Shown in pieces: positions 25,462-31,805 of a DNA stretch of 36,628 bases. The position numbers and the translations under genes were made by a program. The stretch is from UBA11512 sp964623895. Lineage in GTDB: Bacteria > Bacillota > Clostridia > Oscillospirales > CAG-272. The notes under the pieces are model-generated. The model searched no databases. It was not told where the DNA came from and worked only from the letters and a program-made list of their open reading frames with translations. Numbering within the stretch: position 1 is the first letter of the stretch; every line of letters begins with the position of its first letter. The stretch lies in contig CAZUWA010000013.1 in the NCBI GenBank assembly GCA_964623895.1, forward strand, positions 1-36,628. The letters are read 5' to 3'.

Positions 25462-26121
25462 ATGGAAAAATGGAAATGTACAGTGTGCGGTTATATTCAC
25501 GAGGGAGAAATAACTACTGATTTCAAATGCCCGAAATGTAAGCAAGGTGCGGATAAGTTTGTAAAAATTGAAGATACTCCTGCCAAGAACCCTTATACAG
25601 GCACAAAAACCGAGAAAAACCTTTGGGAAGCATTTGCCGGGGAGTCTCAAGCGCGCAATAAGTATACTTACTTTGCATCCGTAGCGAAAAAGGCAGGTTT
25701 TGAGCAGATTGCAGCATTGTTCCTGCAAACCGCAGAGAATGAAAAAGAACATGCAAAACTTTGGTTCAAGGCGTTGGGCGAATTGGGTGATACCGCTGAA
25801 AATTTGCTTCATGCTGCCGAGGGCGAAAATCACGAATGGACGGATATGTATGAGCGCATGGCTCGTGAAGCCGACGATGAAGGCTTCCACAAGCTAGCGG
25901 AACAATTCCGGGGTGTTGCCGCCATCGAAAAGATCCATGAAGAACGTTATCGCAAATTGCTTCACAATGTTGAAAGCAAAGCGGTTTTTGATAAGAGCGG
26001 TGTAACGCTTTGGGAGTGCCGCAACTGCGGTCACGTGGTCATAGGTGTAAAGGCTCCGGAAATTTGCCCTGTTTGTAATCATCCGCAAGCATACTTTGAA
26101 GTTCGTGCCGAGAACTATTGA
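25462..26121 (+). CDS. rbr: Rubrerythrin with rubredoxin-like domains at both ends
   Basis: 219 residues. N-terminal rubredoxin-like knuckles CTVCG and CPKC (Cys6, 9, 23, 26); a central ferritin-like di-iron helical bundle with GESQARNKY, ENEKEHA and EKIHEERY carrying the Glu/His ligands (two ExxH motifs); and a C-terminal rubredoxin with CRNCGH and CPVCNHP. It reduces hydrogen peroxide to water with electrons from a reduced donor, protecting anaerobes. Standard rubrerythrin has one rubredoxin domain, usually C-terminal; here there are two. AGGAGG lies before the ATG, 22 bases after the previous gene. Confidence 0.93.
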   Translation: MEKWKCTVCGYIHEGEITTDFKCPKCKQGADKFVKIEDTPAKNPYTGTKTEKNLWEAFAGESQARNKYTYFASVAKKAGFEQIAALFLQTAENEKEHAKLWFKALGELGDTAENLLHAAEGENHEWTDMYERMAREADDEGFHKLAEQFRGVAAIEKIHEERYRKLLHNVESKAVFDKSGVTLWECRNCGHVVIGVKAPEICPVCNHPQAYFEVRAENY

Positions 26122-26123
26122 TT

Positions 26124-26321
26124 ATGAAAATTCGCCTAAACGAAGATAAGGAAATTGTCGCAACCATCAAAGAGGGATTGAAACAAAAAGGCGGTTACTG
26201 TCCTTGCCGTATAGAAAAGAGCGACGATAACAAATGTATGTGCAAAGAGTTCCGCGACCAAATTGCCGATCCAAACTTTGAGGGTTACTGCCACTGTATG
26301 CTCTATTACAAAGAAAAGTAA
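26124..26321 (+). CDS. Ferredoxin-thioredoxin reductase catalytic subunit-like protein
   Basis: 65 residues with three double-cysteine motifs: CPC (26-28), CMC (38-40) and CHC (56-58), the signature of the FTR catalytic chain, whose cysteines hold a 4Fe-4S cluster and an adjacent redox disulphide. All six are present. The spacing (9 between the first two, 15 between the last two) differs from the plant 16 and 8, and the protein is shorter. It could pass electrons from ferredoxin to thioredoxin or to rubrerythrin. The ATG is 2 bases after the rubrerythrin stop with no clear ribosome site, so it is probably translationally coupled; an overlapping TTG is possible. Last gene of the operon. Confidence 0.85.
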   Translation: MKIRLNEDKEIVATIKEGLKQKGGYCPCRIEKSDDNKCMCKEFRDQIADPNFEGYCHCMLYYKEK

Positions 26322-26339
26322 CATCTTAAATATGTTCAA

Positions 26340-26376
26340 AAAAAGGATGTTGCGTTCACGCCGCAACATCCTTTTT
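26340..26376. terminator. Bidirectional terminator after the FTR-like gene
   Basis: Stem AAAAAGGATGTTGCG/CGCAACATCCTTTTT with a 7-base loop (26340-26376). The convergent small gene on the minus strand ends at its edge. Confidence 0.9.
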
Positions 26377-26690
26377 CATTCAAAACCGCACAGACCGGAA
26401 AGAATCTGTACATATTTTCTCGATTCCGCCCGAAATTCCTTCCTTCCACAAGGCAAATTGTACTTTCTCTGCAACAGTTCAAAAGGATATTCTTTGGAAT
26501 TGATCAGATTGAGTTGTATGGCACTGATCAGATTACCGCGTTGTCTCTCATCCCAATCCTTTCCGACACACATTGCAGCAAGCGTCATGTAATCGGTATA
26601 CGGCTTGGTTCTGACTGATTCGATCAGCCCGCCACACGCACGTGCCACTCCTCTTTTGGGTATGTATCCGTTTCCTGTTCTTTTTTCCAT
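26376..26690 (-). CDS. Small conserved-looking protein of unknown function
   Basis: 104 residues, basic, mostly helical by eye, no signal or membrane segment. The C-terminal stretch KYNLPCGRKEFRAESRKYVQIL looks like a small protein type seen in Clostridia, but I cannot name a family. The central part (AAMCVGKDWDERQRGNLISAIQLNLINS) resembles a helical bundle. ATG 26690 is preceded by AGGTAGGTG; a TTG three codons upstream is less likely. A good promoter 55-85 bases upstream and a terminator support a real, monocistronic gene. Confidence 0.7.
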   Translation of the reverse strand: MEKRTGNGYIPKRGVARACGGLIESVRTKPYTDYMTLAAMCVGKDWDERQRGNLISAIQLNLINSKEYPFELLQRKYNLPCGRKEFRAESRKYVQILSGLCGFE

Positions 26691-26744
26691 TCTTTGCACC
26701 TACCTTTCCAAAAGGTGTCTTCTCCTAATTTCTCTTGCATGAAT

Positions 26745-26773
26745 ATTTTAGCATAAATGGAAAAAAATGTAAA
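26745..26773 (-). promoter_or_regulatory. Promoter of the small unknown gene
   Basis: Minus strand TTTACA (26773-26768), 17-base spacer, TAAAAT (26750-26745), with TG one base before the -10 (extended). Confidence 0.6.
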
Positions 26774-26848
26774 TTGCAAAATCAGACAAAAAGGTATTAA
26801 ATTCGAAATATTTTGATTTAAGTACCGCTCTACTTGCAAGAAAAAACA

Positions 26849-26872
26849 AAGCCCCTTTCAGGACTTTGCCTT
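26849..26872 (-). terminator. Terminator of the HD-cyclophilin operon
   Basis: Minus strand CAAAGTCC pairs with GGGCTTTG around a short loop and is followed by a run of six T residues; it begins a few bases after the cyclophilin stop. Confidence 0.75.
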
Positions 26873-26880
26873 TTAAAACA

Positions 26881-27486
26881 TTATTCGTTCACTGTTACAA
26901 AGACGATCTCTTCGATCTGTACCGTAGAAAGAGGTTTATCGTTATAGTCGGTTTCGACTGCCGCAATGGCATCCACCACCGACATACCGTCGATGACCTC
27001 GCCAAATGCCGCATAACTTCCATCAAGGTGCGAGCTGGTTTGGTGTACAATGAAGAATTGACTGGATGCAGAATCCATTTCCGAACTACGCGCCATTGAA
27101 ATAACACCACGGGTATGTTTGAGGTTGTTTTCCACACCGTTTTCCGAAAATTCGCCTTTGATCTCCGTACCGGAACCACCCGTTCCGGTTCCAAAAGGAC
27201 AACCGCCTTGGATCATAAAGCCGGAAATGACGCGGTGGAAGGTCAATCCGTCATAGAAGCCTTCAGAAACCAGTTTTTGAAAATTGGCAACGGTGATCGG
27301 CGCGACCGTGGCGTCCAATTTGATCACGATATCCCCAAAATTCTTGACTTTCATTAAAACGGTATCGGTCACTTCTTCCGTTTCGGTAAGTTCCAACGTT
27401 GTTTTGGTGTAACTTCCGCCGCTACAAGAAGTTACGGCAAACAAACAGAATATTGCCGTGAGTGCAAATGCAATGATCTTTTTCAT
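26881..27486 (-). CDS. Cyclophilin-type peptidyl-prolyl isomerase lipoprotein
   Basis: 201 residues. A lipoprotein signal ends in VTSC (Cys21), so the protein is anchored outside the membrane. The cyclophilin domain (about 45-200) has FHRVISGFMIQGGCPFGTGTGG, KHTRGVISMAR and SQFFIVHQ, including the catalytic Arg of FHRV and the QxF segment. It catalyses proline cis-trans isomerisation to help secreted proteins fold. AAAGGA precedes the ATG. It starts 17 bases after the HD hydrolase gene and is cotranscribed with it. Confidence 0.93.
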   Translation of the reverse strand: MKKIIAFALTAIFCLFAVTSCSGGSYTKTTLELTETEEVTDTVLMKVKNFGDIVIKLDATVAPITVANFQKLVSEGFYDGLTFHRVISGFMIQGGCPFGTGTGGSGTEIKGEFSENGVENNLKHTRGVISMARSSEMDSASSQFFIVHQTSSHLDGSYAAFGEVIDGMSVVDAIAAVETDYNDKPLSTVQIEEIVFVTVNE

Positions 27487-27503
27487 TCTTTTAAATTCCT
27501 TTC

Positions 27504-28082
27504 CTATTTCTCTGCTTCAAGGTAGTAGGTCGCAATCATATCCGCATGGGAAAGCGCAAAGGCAAGTGGGTATTTTTCGAATACAAAACCGATATCTCGC
27601 TTATCCTCGATGCCGGAAAAGCCCATGTGATAACGGATAGCAAACGCCTCTTCCCGCGTCAAGCGCATAAAACCCGAGATAATGTAAACAGACTTTTCAC
27701 CGTGTCCGTAAGGCATCGGATCAGAGAATTCATAATATGGCACACTTCTCCAAACACCGTTTTCGTCTTTGACATTCCGCGTGGAAGTTTTGTAACATCC
27801 TGCCTTGCAGAGATCGTGAAGGAGTGCAACAATAGCAACCGATTCTTCGCTATAGTCAAAATGAAATTCTTTCGCTTGCGAACTTTCCAAAAATCGAACA
27901 AGGCTGTCATACACATTCAAACTGTGATCGCAAAGCCCCCCTGCATAACTACCGTGGTAGCGCGCCGACGCGGGACAAGAAAAAAAATCCGACTGATTGA
28001 CAAGATAATCGAGCAGTCTGTCTGCCCCCTCGCGCTTTACCTTTTCTTTGAATATTTGCGCAAAACGATCTGCACCGGTCAT
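27504..28082 (-). CDS. HD-domain phosphohydrolase-like protein
   Basis: 192 residues, cytoplasmic. Metal-binding residues of the HD superfamily are visible: His43, His53 (LCDHSLNVYD), the His89-Asp90 pair in LLHDLCKAG, and further His in MPYGHGEKS and IRYHMGF. HD proteins of this size in Firmicutes are annotated as hydrolases acting on nucleotides or phosphoesters; the substrate is unknown. AAGGAGG is ideally placed before ATG 28082. First gene of a two-gene operon with the cyclophilin lipoprotein. Confidence 0.85.
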   Translation of the reverse strand: MTGADRFAQIFKEKVKREGADRLLDYLVNQSDFFSCPASARYHGSYAGGLCDHSLNVYDSLVRFLESSQAKEFHFDYSEESVAIVALLHDLCKAGCYKTSTRNVKDENGVWRSVPYYEFSDPMPYGHGEKSVYIISGFMRLTREEAFAIRYHMGFSGIEDKRDIGFVFEKYPLAFALSHADMIATYYLEAEK

Positions 28083-28111
28083 AGTGCACCTCCTTCGGTC
28101 TTCTTTTTCCT

Positions 28112-28140
28112 ATTGTACCACACTTTCACTGAAAAAGCAA
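28112..28140 (-). promoter_or_regulatory. Promoter of the HD-cyclophilin operon
   Basis: Minus strand TTGCTT (28140-28135), 17-base spacer, TACAAT (28117-28112). Confidence 0.65.
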
Positions 28141-28160
28141 ATGTTTTAATAAAAATTCTC

Positions 28161-28189
28161 TTGCTTTTTTTCAAGACATCATGTATAAT
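28161..28189 (+). promoter_or_regulatory. Promoter of the dockerin-protein genes
   Basis: TTGCTT (28161-28166), 17-base spacer, TATAAT (28184-28189). It diverges from the HD-operon promoter, which uses the same -35 sequence. Confidence 0.68.
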
Positions 28190-28241
28190 CATGTATAGGG
28201 GAAAATTGTTGATAAATGGAAAATTCGAAAGGAAAAACGAT

Positions 28242-29876
28242 ATGAACAAAAGAATCAAATTAATGTCCGTTGTTACTGCCGTTACCTTGCTTCTGTCCTT
28301 CTTTTCCCTCTTTTCACTGGGAGCTGAAAATAAACAGGGTGCGGCGCATTATGAAAGTTATAACGAAGCGGCATATGACGCCATACTACAGAGTATCCTG
28401 AAGGATCCGGAAGAAGCGATCGACGTTTCTTCTTACAACCTGAGTTCAAGTGAGATCTACACACTTATGGGAGTTTTGCACAATTCGGAGGCAGATCTGT
28501 TTTTTCAATCGAGTTACAGTTATCGCACTTCCTCTTCCGGTTATGTAGCAAGTATCATTCCGAAAAACACCTGTACAGGCGAAGAGCTCACTACCGCTCG
28601 CGCAGAATACGACAGCATGAAGGCAGAGCTGATCGCTCTCGTTCCGGAGGAACTGACAGATCTTGAAATCGCGCTCTTTTACCATGACTATCTTGCGGCA
28701 AACTACCAATATGATCTCACTTATAATAATCGCGATGCCTACAGTTTTTTAAAGGAAAAGACCGGCGTCTGTCAAGCGTATACCCTTGTATATTCAATGT
28801 TGATGAAAAATTTCGATATTCCCTGCACTTATATACAAAGCGATAATATAAACCACATTTGGAACGCTGTTCAGATCAACGGCTCTTGGTATGTGGTCGA
28901 TGTTACACATGATGATCCGATCATAGAGCGCCCCGGCAGAGCTGTACACAACAATTTTCTGATCACTCTTGAAGAATACCTAAGCAACAGCAACCACAAT
29001 GAAGCGGCATCCGATTACATCATCGGCCAAAACATCAGTTTTTCCGCAACCAATCATAATCTTCATGATTTCTTCGACAGCAGTGACTGTCCGTTCGTCT
29101 TGGCACAAGGGGATTTCTACGGAATCGTTCCATACAACGACGGTTATAGTTTTTCAGAGATAGACATCAAAACCGCAACCGTCACAAAATCGATCATGAC
29201 CGTTCCCAACCAATGGTACATCCCCGGTAGCGACTCTTATTATCCTTCCAACTATTCTGTTTTGACGGTAAGTAACGGTCGTCTTTATTTCAACACAGAT
29301 ACCGAGGTGTATCAGTACGATCCCGGACAACCCGAAGCCCTTCCCGCATCCATTCAAGAATGCGATACCGGCATAGAACGTATCTACGGTCTTGCCTTTA
29401 AAGAAGGTACTTTAAACATGTACACAGAGGAGTCTTTGTCAGAACCCGTTTATACCGAGAAACCGGTAAACATCGGCTACTACAACATTAAATGGGTCAT
29501 TGGCGACCATGCCATTGTCACACGTTGTCCGGCAGGTGCTACTCCCGTTTTCAACGGTTCAACTTACAGGGAAGAAGAATATGGTGTAGAGTACACCTTC
29601 ATCGGTTGGTCTCCGAAGGTCGGTCCCGCAACGGCGGATGTCACCTACACGGCACTATATGCCGTCAACAAGAATTATTTCCCGGGAGACATCAATGATG
29701 ACGGCACAGTAGATATTGCCGACGTCACCGCTCTACTCAACTACCTTGCCGACACCAGTTCCCCCGTGAATGTCAATGCACTGAACGTCAACGGCGATTC
29801 TGCTCGTGCCATCGACATTTCAGACGTTTCCGCTTTGCTGAACTACCTGTCTGACGACAGTTATCCCATTTTTTAA
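28242..29876 (+). CDS. Secreted transglutaminase-like protein with a C-terminal dockerin
   Basis: 544 residues. Signal peptide 1 to about 28; a helical region; a transglutaminase/cysteine-protease fold with the triad Cys177 (KTGVCQAYTLVYSMLM), His205 (INHIWNAVQINGSWY) and Asp220 (VVDVTHDD); a beta domain; an InlB-type repeat (about 410-475, EYTFIGWSPKVG); and a type I dockerin (about 480-544) with Ca-binding loop DINDDGTVDIAD and a second, slightly expanded NVNGDSARAIDISD loop. It probably acts outside the cell as a peptidase or crosslinker and docks on a cohesin protein encoded elsewhere. ATG 28242 follows GAAAGGA; the frame stays open upstream, but that part is antisense to the HD gene. Followed after 21 bases by a second dockerin protein. 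Confidence 0.85.
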   Translation: MNKRIKLMSVVTAVTLLLSFFSLFSLGAENKQGAAHYESYNEAAYDAILQSILKDPEEAIDVSSYNLSSSEIYTLMGVLHNSEADLFFQSSYSYRTSSSGYVASIIPKNTCTGEELTTARAEYDSMKAELIALVPEELTDLEIALFYHDYLAANYQYDLTYNNRDAYSFLKEKTGVCQAYTLVYSMLMKNFDIPCTYIQSDNINHIWNAVQINGSWYVVDVTHDDPIIERPGRAVHNNFLITLEEYLSNSNHNEAASDYIIGQNISFSATNHNLHDFFDSSDCPFVLAQGDFYGIVPYNDGYSFSEIDIKTATVTKSIMTVPNQWYIPGSDSYYPSNYSVLTVSNGRLYFNTDTEVYQYDPGQPEALPASIQECDTGIERIYGLAFKEGTLNMYTEESLSEPVYTEKPVNIGYYNIKWVIGDHAIVTRCPAGATPVFNGSTYREEEYGVEYTFIGWSPKVGPATADVTYTALYAVNKNYFPGDINDDGTVDIADVTALLNYLADTSSPVNVNALNVNGDSARAIDISDVSALLNYLSDDSYPIF

Positions 29877-29897
29877 CAAAAAGAAAGGAGTCGCATC

Positions 29898-31265
29898 ATG
29901 ACACATCACCGTCAAAGCAAGGCGATCATATTCTTTGCCGCAATTGTTGCGACTCTTAGCTTTGCGTTTCTCGCTATCTTCATCGGTACTGCCATCGAAA
30001 ATATTGACAGCGGTTACACACTCTCCTACGGTGTCGCGGATGACGGGAGCGGTTATGTCGTCAACGGAATCACCACTACTCGCAGCGGATTGCGCATCGA
30101 AATACCGGACAAATATCTCGATACCCCGATCGTCGCGATCAGCAACCGTGCCTTTAGCGGCAACAGCGATATCGAAAAATTGATCCTTCCCACAAGCGTC
30201 AAAACGATCGGTGAGGAAGCATTCAAAAACTGCACAGCGCTCGACTATTTCGAAATGCCTGCCGTCAAAACATTAGGCGTCTCCGCCTTTGAAAACTGCA
30301 CAGCGCTCGATTATCTCTATCTTCCGAAAACGCTGACCGCTATTCCCGATGCCGCTTTTCGGGGATGTGTCAACATTGGTTTTTCGGACGGACTTTATCT
30401 GCCGGAAGGGATCACAGAGATCGGCATGAGCGCATTTGAAAGCTGTCAAGCACTTGGTTATGTGGTCTTCCCTTCAACCCTCCAAACGATAGAGCGCTAC
30501 GCTTTCAAAAACTGCAACAGCATTGTCATAGCAGTTTTTAACGAAGGGCTGACCACCGTAAAAACAGCCGCCTTTTACGGTTGCACAGCGTTGGAATCGG
30601 TAACATTGCCCGATACCCTTACTTTTCTCGGCGATTCGGCATTCGCCGGTTGCACAGGACTCTCGGAGATACAATTCGGAAACGGTTTACGAACATTGGG
30701 CGAATGGGCTTTTTCAAACACCGGAATATCGCAAGTGACTCTGCCGTCCGGTCTTGTTGAGACAGGCGATTTTGCCTTCGCAGGTTGTAAAAAACTAACA
30801 GAAGTCCAATTTCCCGCCGGCATCTCCAAGATTCCTAATGGTATTTTCGAAAGTTGCACGGCAATGACCTCTTTCGTAATCGGAGGAGAGATCACCGTAA
30901 TCGGGGACTATGCCTTTTACGGCTGCACGGCACTGAACACTCTTTCTTTGCCCGCTTCGATCTTGCGCATTGGCGGAAACGCATTTGATGCTTGCCCCCT
31001 TTCCAGGCTTCTGTACAGCGGAACGACAGAGACTCTTGATGCCATGCAGATCGCACCCAAAAATGACAAATTTGAAAGAAAGCTACACGCTGCATTGGAA
31101 ACAAGTGACCTTCTTGACATCAACGGCGACGGTAAATTTGACATCGGCGATGTTTCATACTACCTCAATCTTTTGGCAACCGCCGAAGCACCTGATCTTG
31201 ATCAAAGCGGCAATGGGGATATCGGTGATGTCTCCTTTATGCTCAATCGATTGGCAGGCAACTAA
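29898..31265 (+). CDS. Leucine-rich-repeat (BspA type) surface protein with a C-terminal dockerin
   Basis: 455 residues. An N-terminal hydrophobic segment (about 8-32) is a signal peptide or anchor. About a dozen LRR_5 repeats of 22-24 residues run from about 65 to 385, with the pattern I-G-x-x-A-F-x-x-C-x-x-L-x-x-x-x-L-P (for example IGEEAFKNCTALDYFEMP). The C-terminal 50 residues form a dockerin-like pair: DINGDGKFDIGDV and a degenerate DLDQSGNGDIGDV. BspA-type repeats usually mediate adhesion or protein binding. AAAGGAG lies before ATG 29898. Cotranscribed with the transglutaminase-dockerin gene and ended by a terminator. Confidence 0.88.
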   Translation: MTHHRQSKAIIFFAAIVATLSFAFLAIFIGTAIENIDSGYTLSYGVADDGSGYVVNGITTTRSGLRIEIPDKYLDTPIVAISNRAFSGNSDIEKLILPTSVKTIGEEAFKNCTALDYFEMPAVKTLGVSAFENCTALDYLYLPKTLTAIPDAAFRGCVNIGFSDGLYLPEGITEIGMSAFESCQALGYVVFPSTLQTIERYAFKNCNSIVIAVFNEGLTTVKTAAFYGCTALESVTLPDTLTFLGDSAFAGCTGLSEIQFGNGLRTLGEWAFSNTGISQVTLPSGLVETGDFAFAGCKKLTEVQFPAGISKIPNGIFESCTAMTSFVIGGEITVIGDYAFYGCTALNTLSLPASILRIGGNAFDACPLSRLLYSGTTETLDAMQIAPKNDKFERKLHAALETSDLLDINGDGKFDIGDVSYYLNLLATAEAPDLDQSGNGDIGDVSFMLNRLAGN

Positions 31266-31278
31266 ACAGCAGACGATC

Positions 31279-31310
31279 ATCGGGATCTCCGTACGGAGGT
31301 CCTGATTTTT
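31279..31310 (+). terminator. Terminator of the dockerin operon
   Basis: ATCGGGATCTCC pairs with GGAGGTCCTGAT (GT wobble pairs included) over a GTAC loop and is followed by TTTT. Confidence 0.78.
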
Positions 31311-31347
31311 GAAAGCAACAAAATAATTGAAATTTTTAAAAAAGGTA

Positions 31348-31376
31348 TTGACAAATCGGTACAACGGGTGTATACT
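31348..31376 (+). promoter_or_regulatory. Promoter of the feo operon
   Basis: TTGACA (31348-31353), 17-base spacer, TATACT (31371-31376); start near 31384, at the edge of the first iron-type operator. Confidence 0.8.
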
Positions 31377-31384
31377 GTTCAAGG

Positions 31385-31432
31385 TTAGCAAAGGCTAATT
31401 ATTTTTATTGGACACAAGTTAGCGTGCGCTAA
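31385..31432 (+). promoter_or_regulatory. Two TTAGC-N4-GCTAA operators before feoA
   Basis: Palindromes TTAGCAAAGGCTAA (31385-31398) and TTAGCGTGCGCTAA (31419-31432) lie from +1 to about +49 of the feo promoter, where a bound repressor would block polymerase. The half-site TTAGC resembles the TTAGG of DtxR/IdeR-family iron repressors more than a Fur box; the regulator gene is not in the window. Confidence 0.72.
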
Positions 31433-31459
31433 TTTGTTGTTACAGAAAGGATATGAGAT

Positions 31460-31675
31460 ATGATGACGCTCAAAGAAGCGATAGAAGGTAAAGAATATGT
31501 CATCAAACAGATCGACACCGACGACGAAGAACTGAACGCCTTCTTATTCTCTCTCGGATGCTATCAAGGTGAAACGATCACCGTTGTTTCGCACCGACGA
31601 GGCGGATGCACGGTATCCATCAAGGATGGCAGGTATAACATCGACTCACAGTTAGCCGAAGCAATTGGCATCTGA
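31460..31675 (+). CDS. feoA: Ferrous iron transport protein A
   Basis: 71 residues, an SH3-like FeoA domain: LKEAIEGKEYVIKQI start, a GCYQGETITVVSHRRGG core and a hydrophobic end (IDSQLAEAIGI). It assists FeoB in Fe2+ uptake at the membrane's inner face. AAAGGA precedes ATG 31460; a second ATG follows directly and could also serve. First gene of the feo operon; a hairpin and a third operator separate it from feoB. Confidence 0.93.
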   Translation: MMTLKEAIEGKEYVIKQIDTDDEELNAFLFSLGCYQGETITVVSHRRGGCTVSIKDGRYNIDSQLAEAIGI

Positions 31676-31680
31676 TGGAT

Positions 31681-31713
31681 AAAAAAACAATCAAATATAC
31701 CGATTGTTTTTTG
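31681..31713 (+). terminator. Terminator-like hairpin between feoA and feoB
   Basis: AAAAACAATC (31683-31692) pairs with GATTGTTTTT (31702-31711), with T-rich 3' side. It would reduce read-through from feoA into feoB, giving different levels of the two proteins. Confidence 0.65.
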
Positions 31714-31721
31714 CTCACAAG

Positions 31722-31735
31722 TTAGCAGTCGCTAA
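31722..31735 (+). promoter_or_regulatory. Third TTAGC-N4-GCTAA operator before feoB
   Basis: TTAGCAGTCGCTAA is the same palindrome class as the two copies before feoA. Together with the hairpin just upstream it suggests that feoB has its own iron-controlled promoter, although I could not find convincing -35/-10 boxes here. Confidence 0.65.
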
Positions 31736-31805
31736 TCAAATAAATGATCTTCGTAACTTTATCCGCAAGGAATAAAAATAGAGTTAAAACAAGGAGGAAA
31801 ATACA

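Noticed and set aside
27546..28241. Upstream in-frame extension of the transglutaminase-dockerin gene, adding about 230 residues
   Set aside because: It is antisense to the well-supported HD gene, and the protein has a clear signal peptide and ribosome site at 28242.
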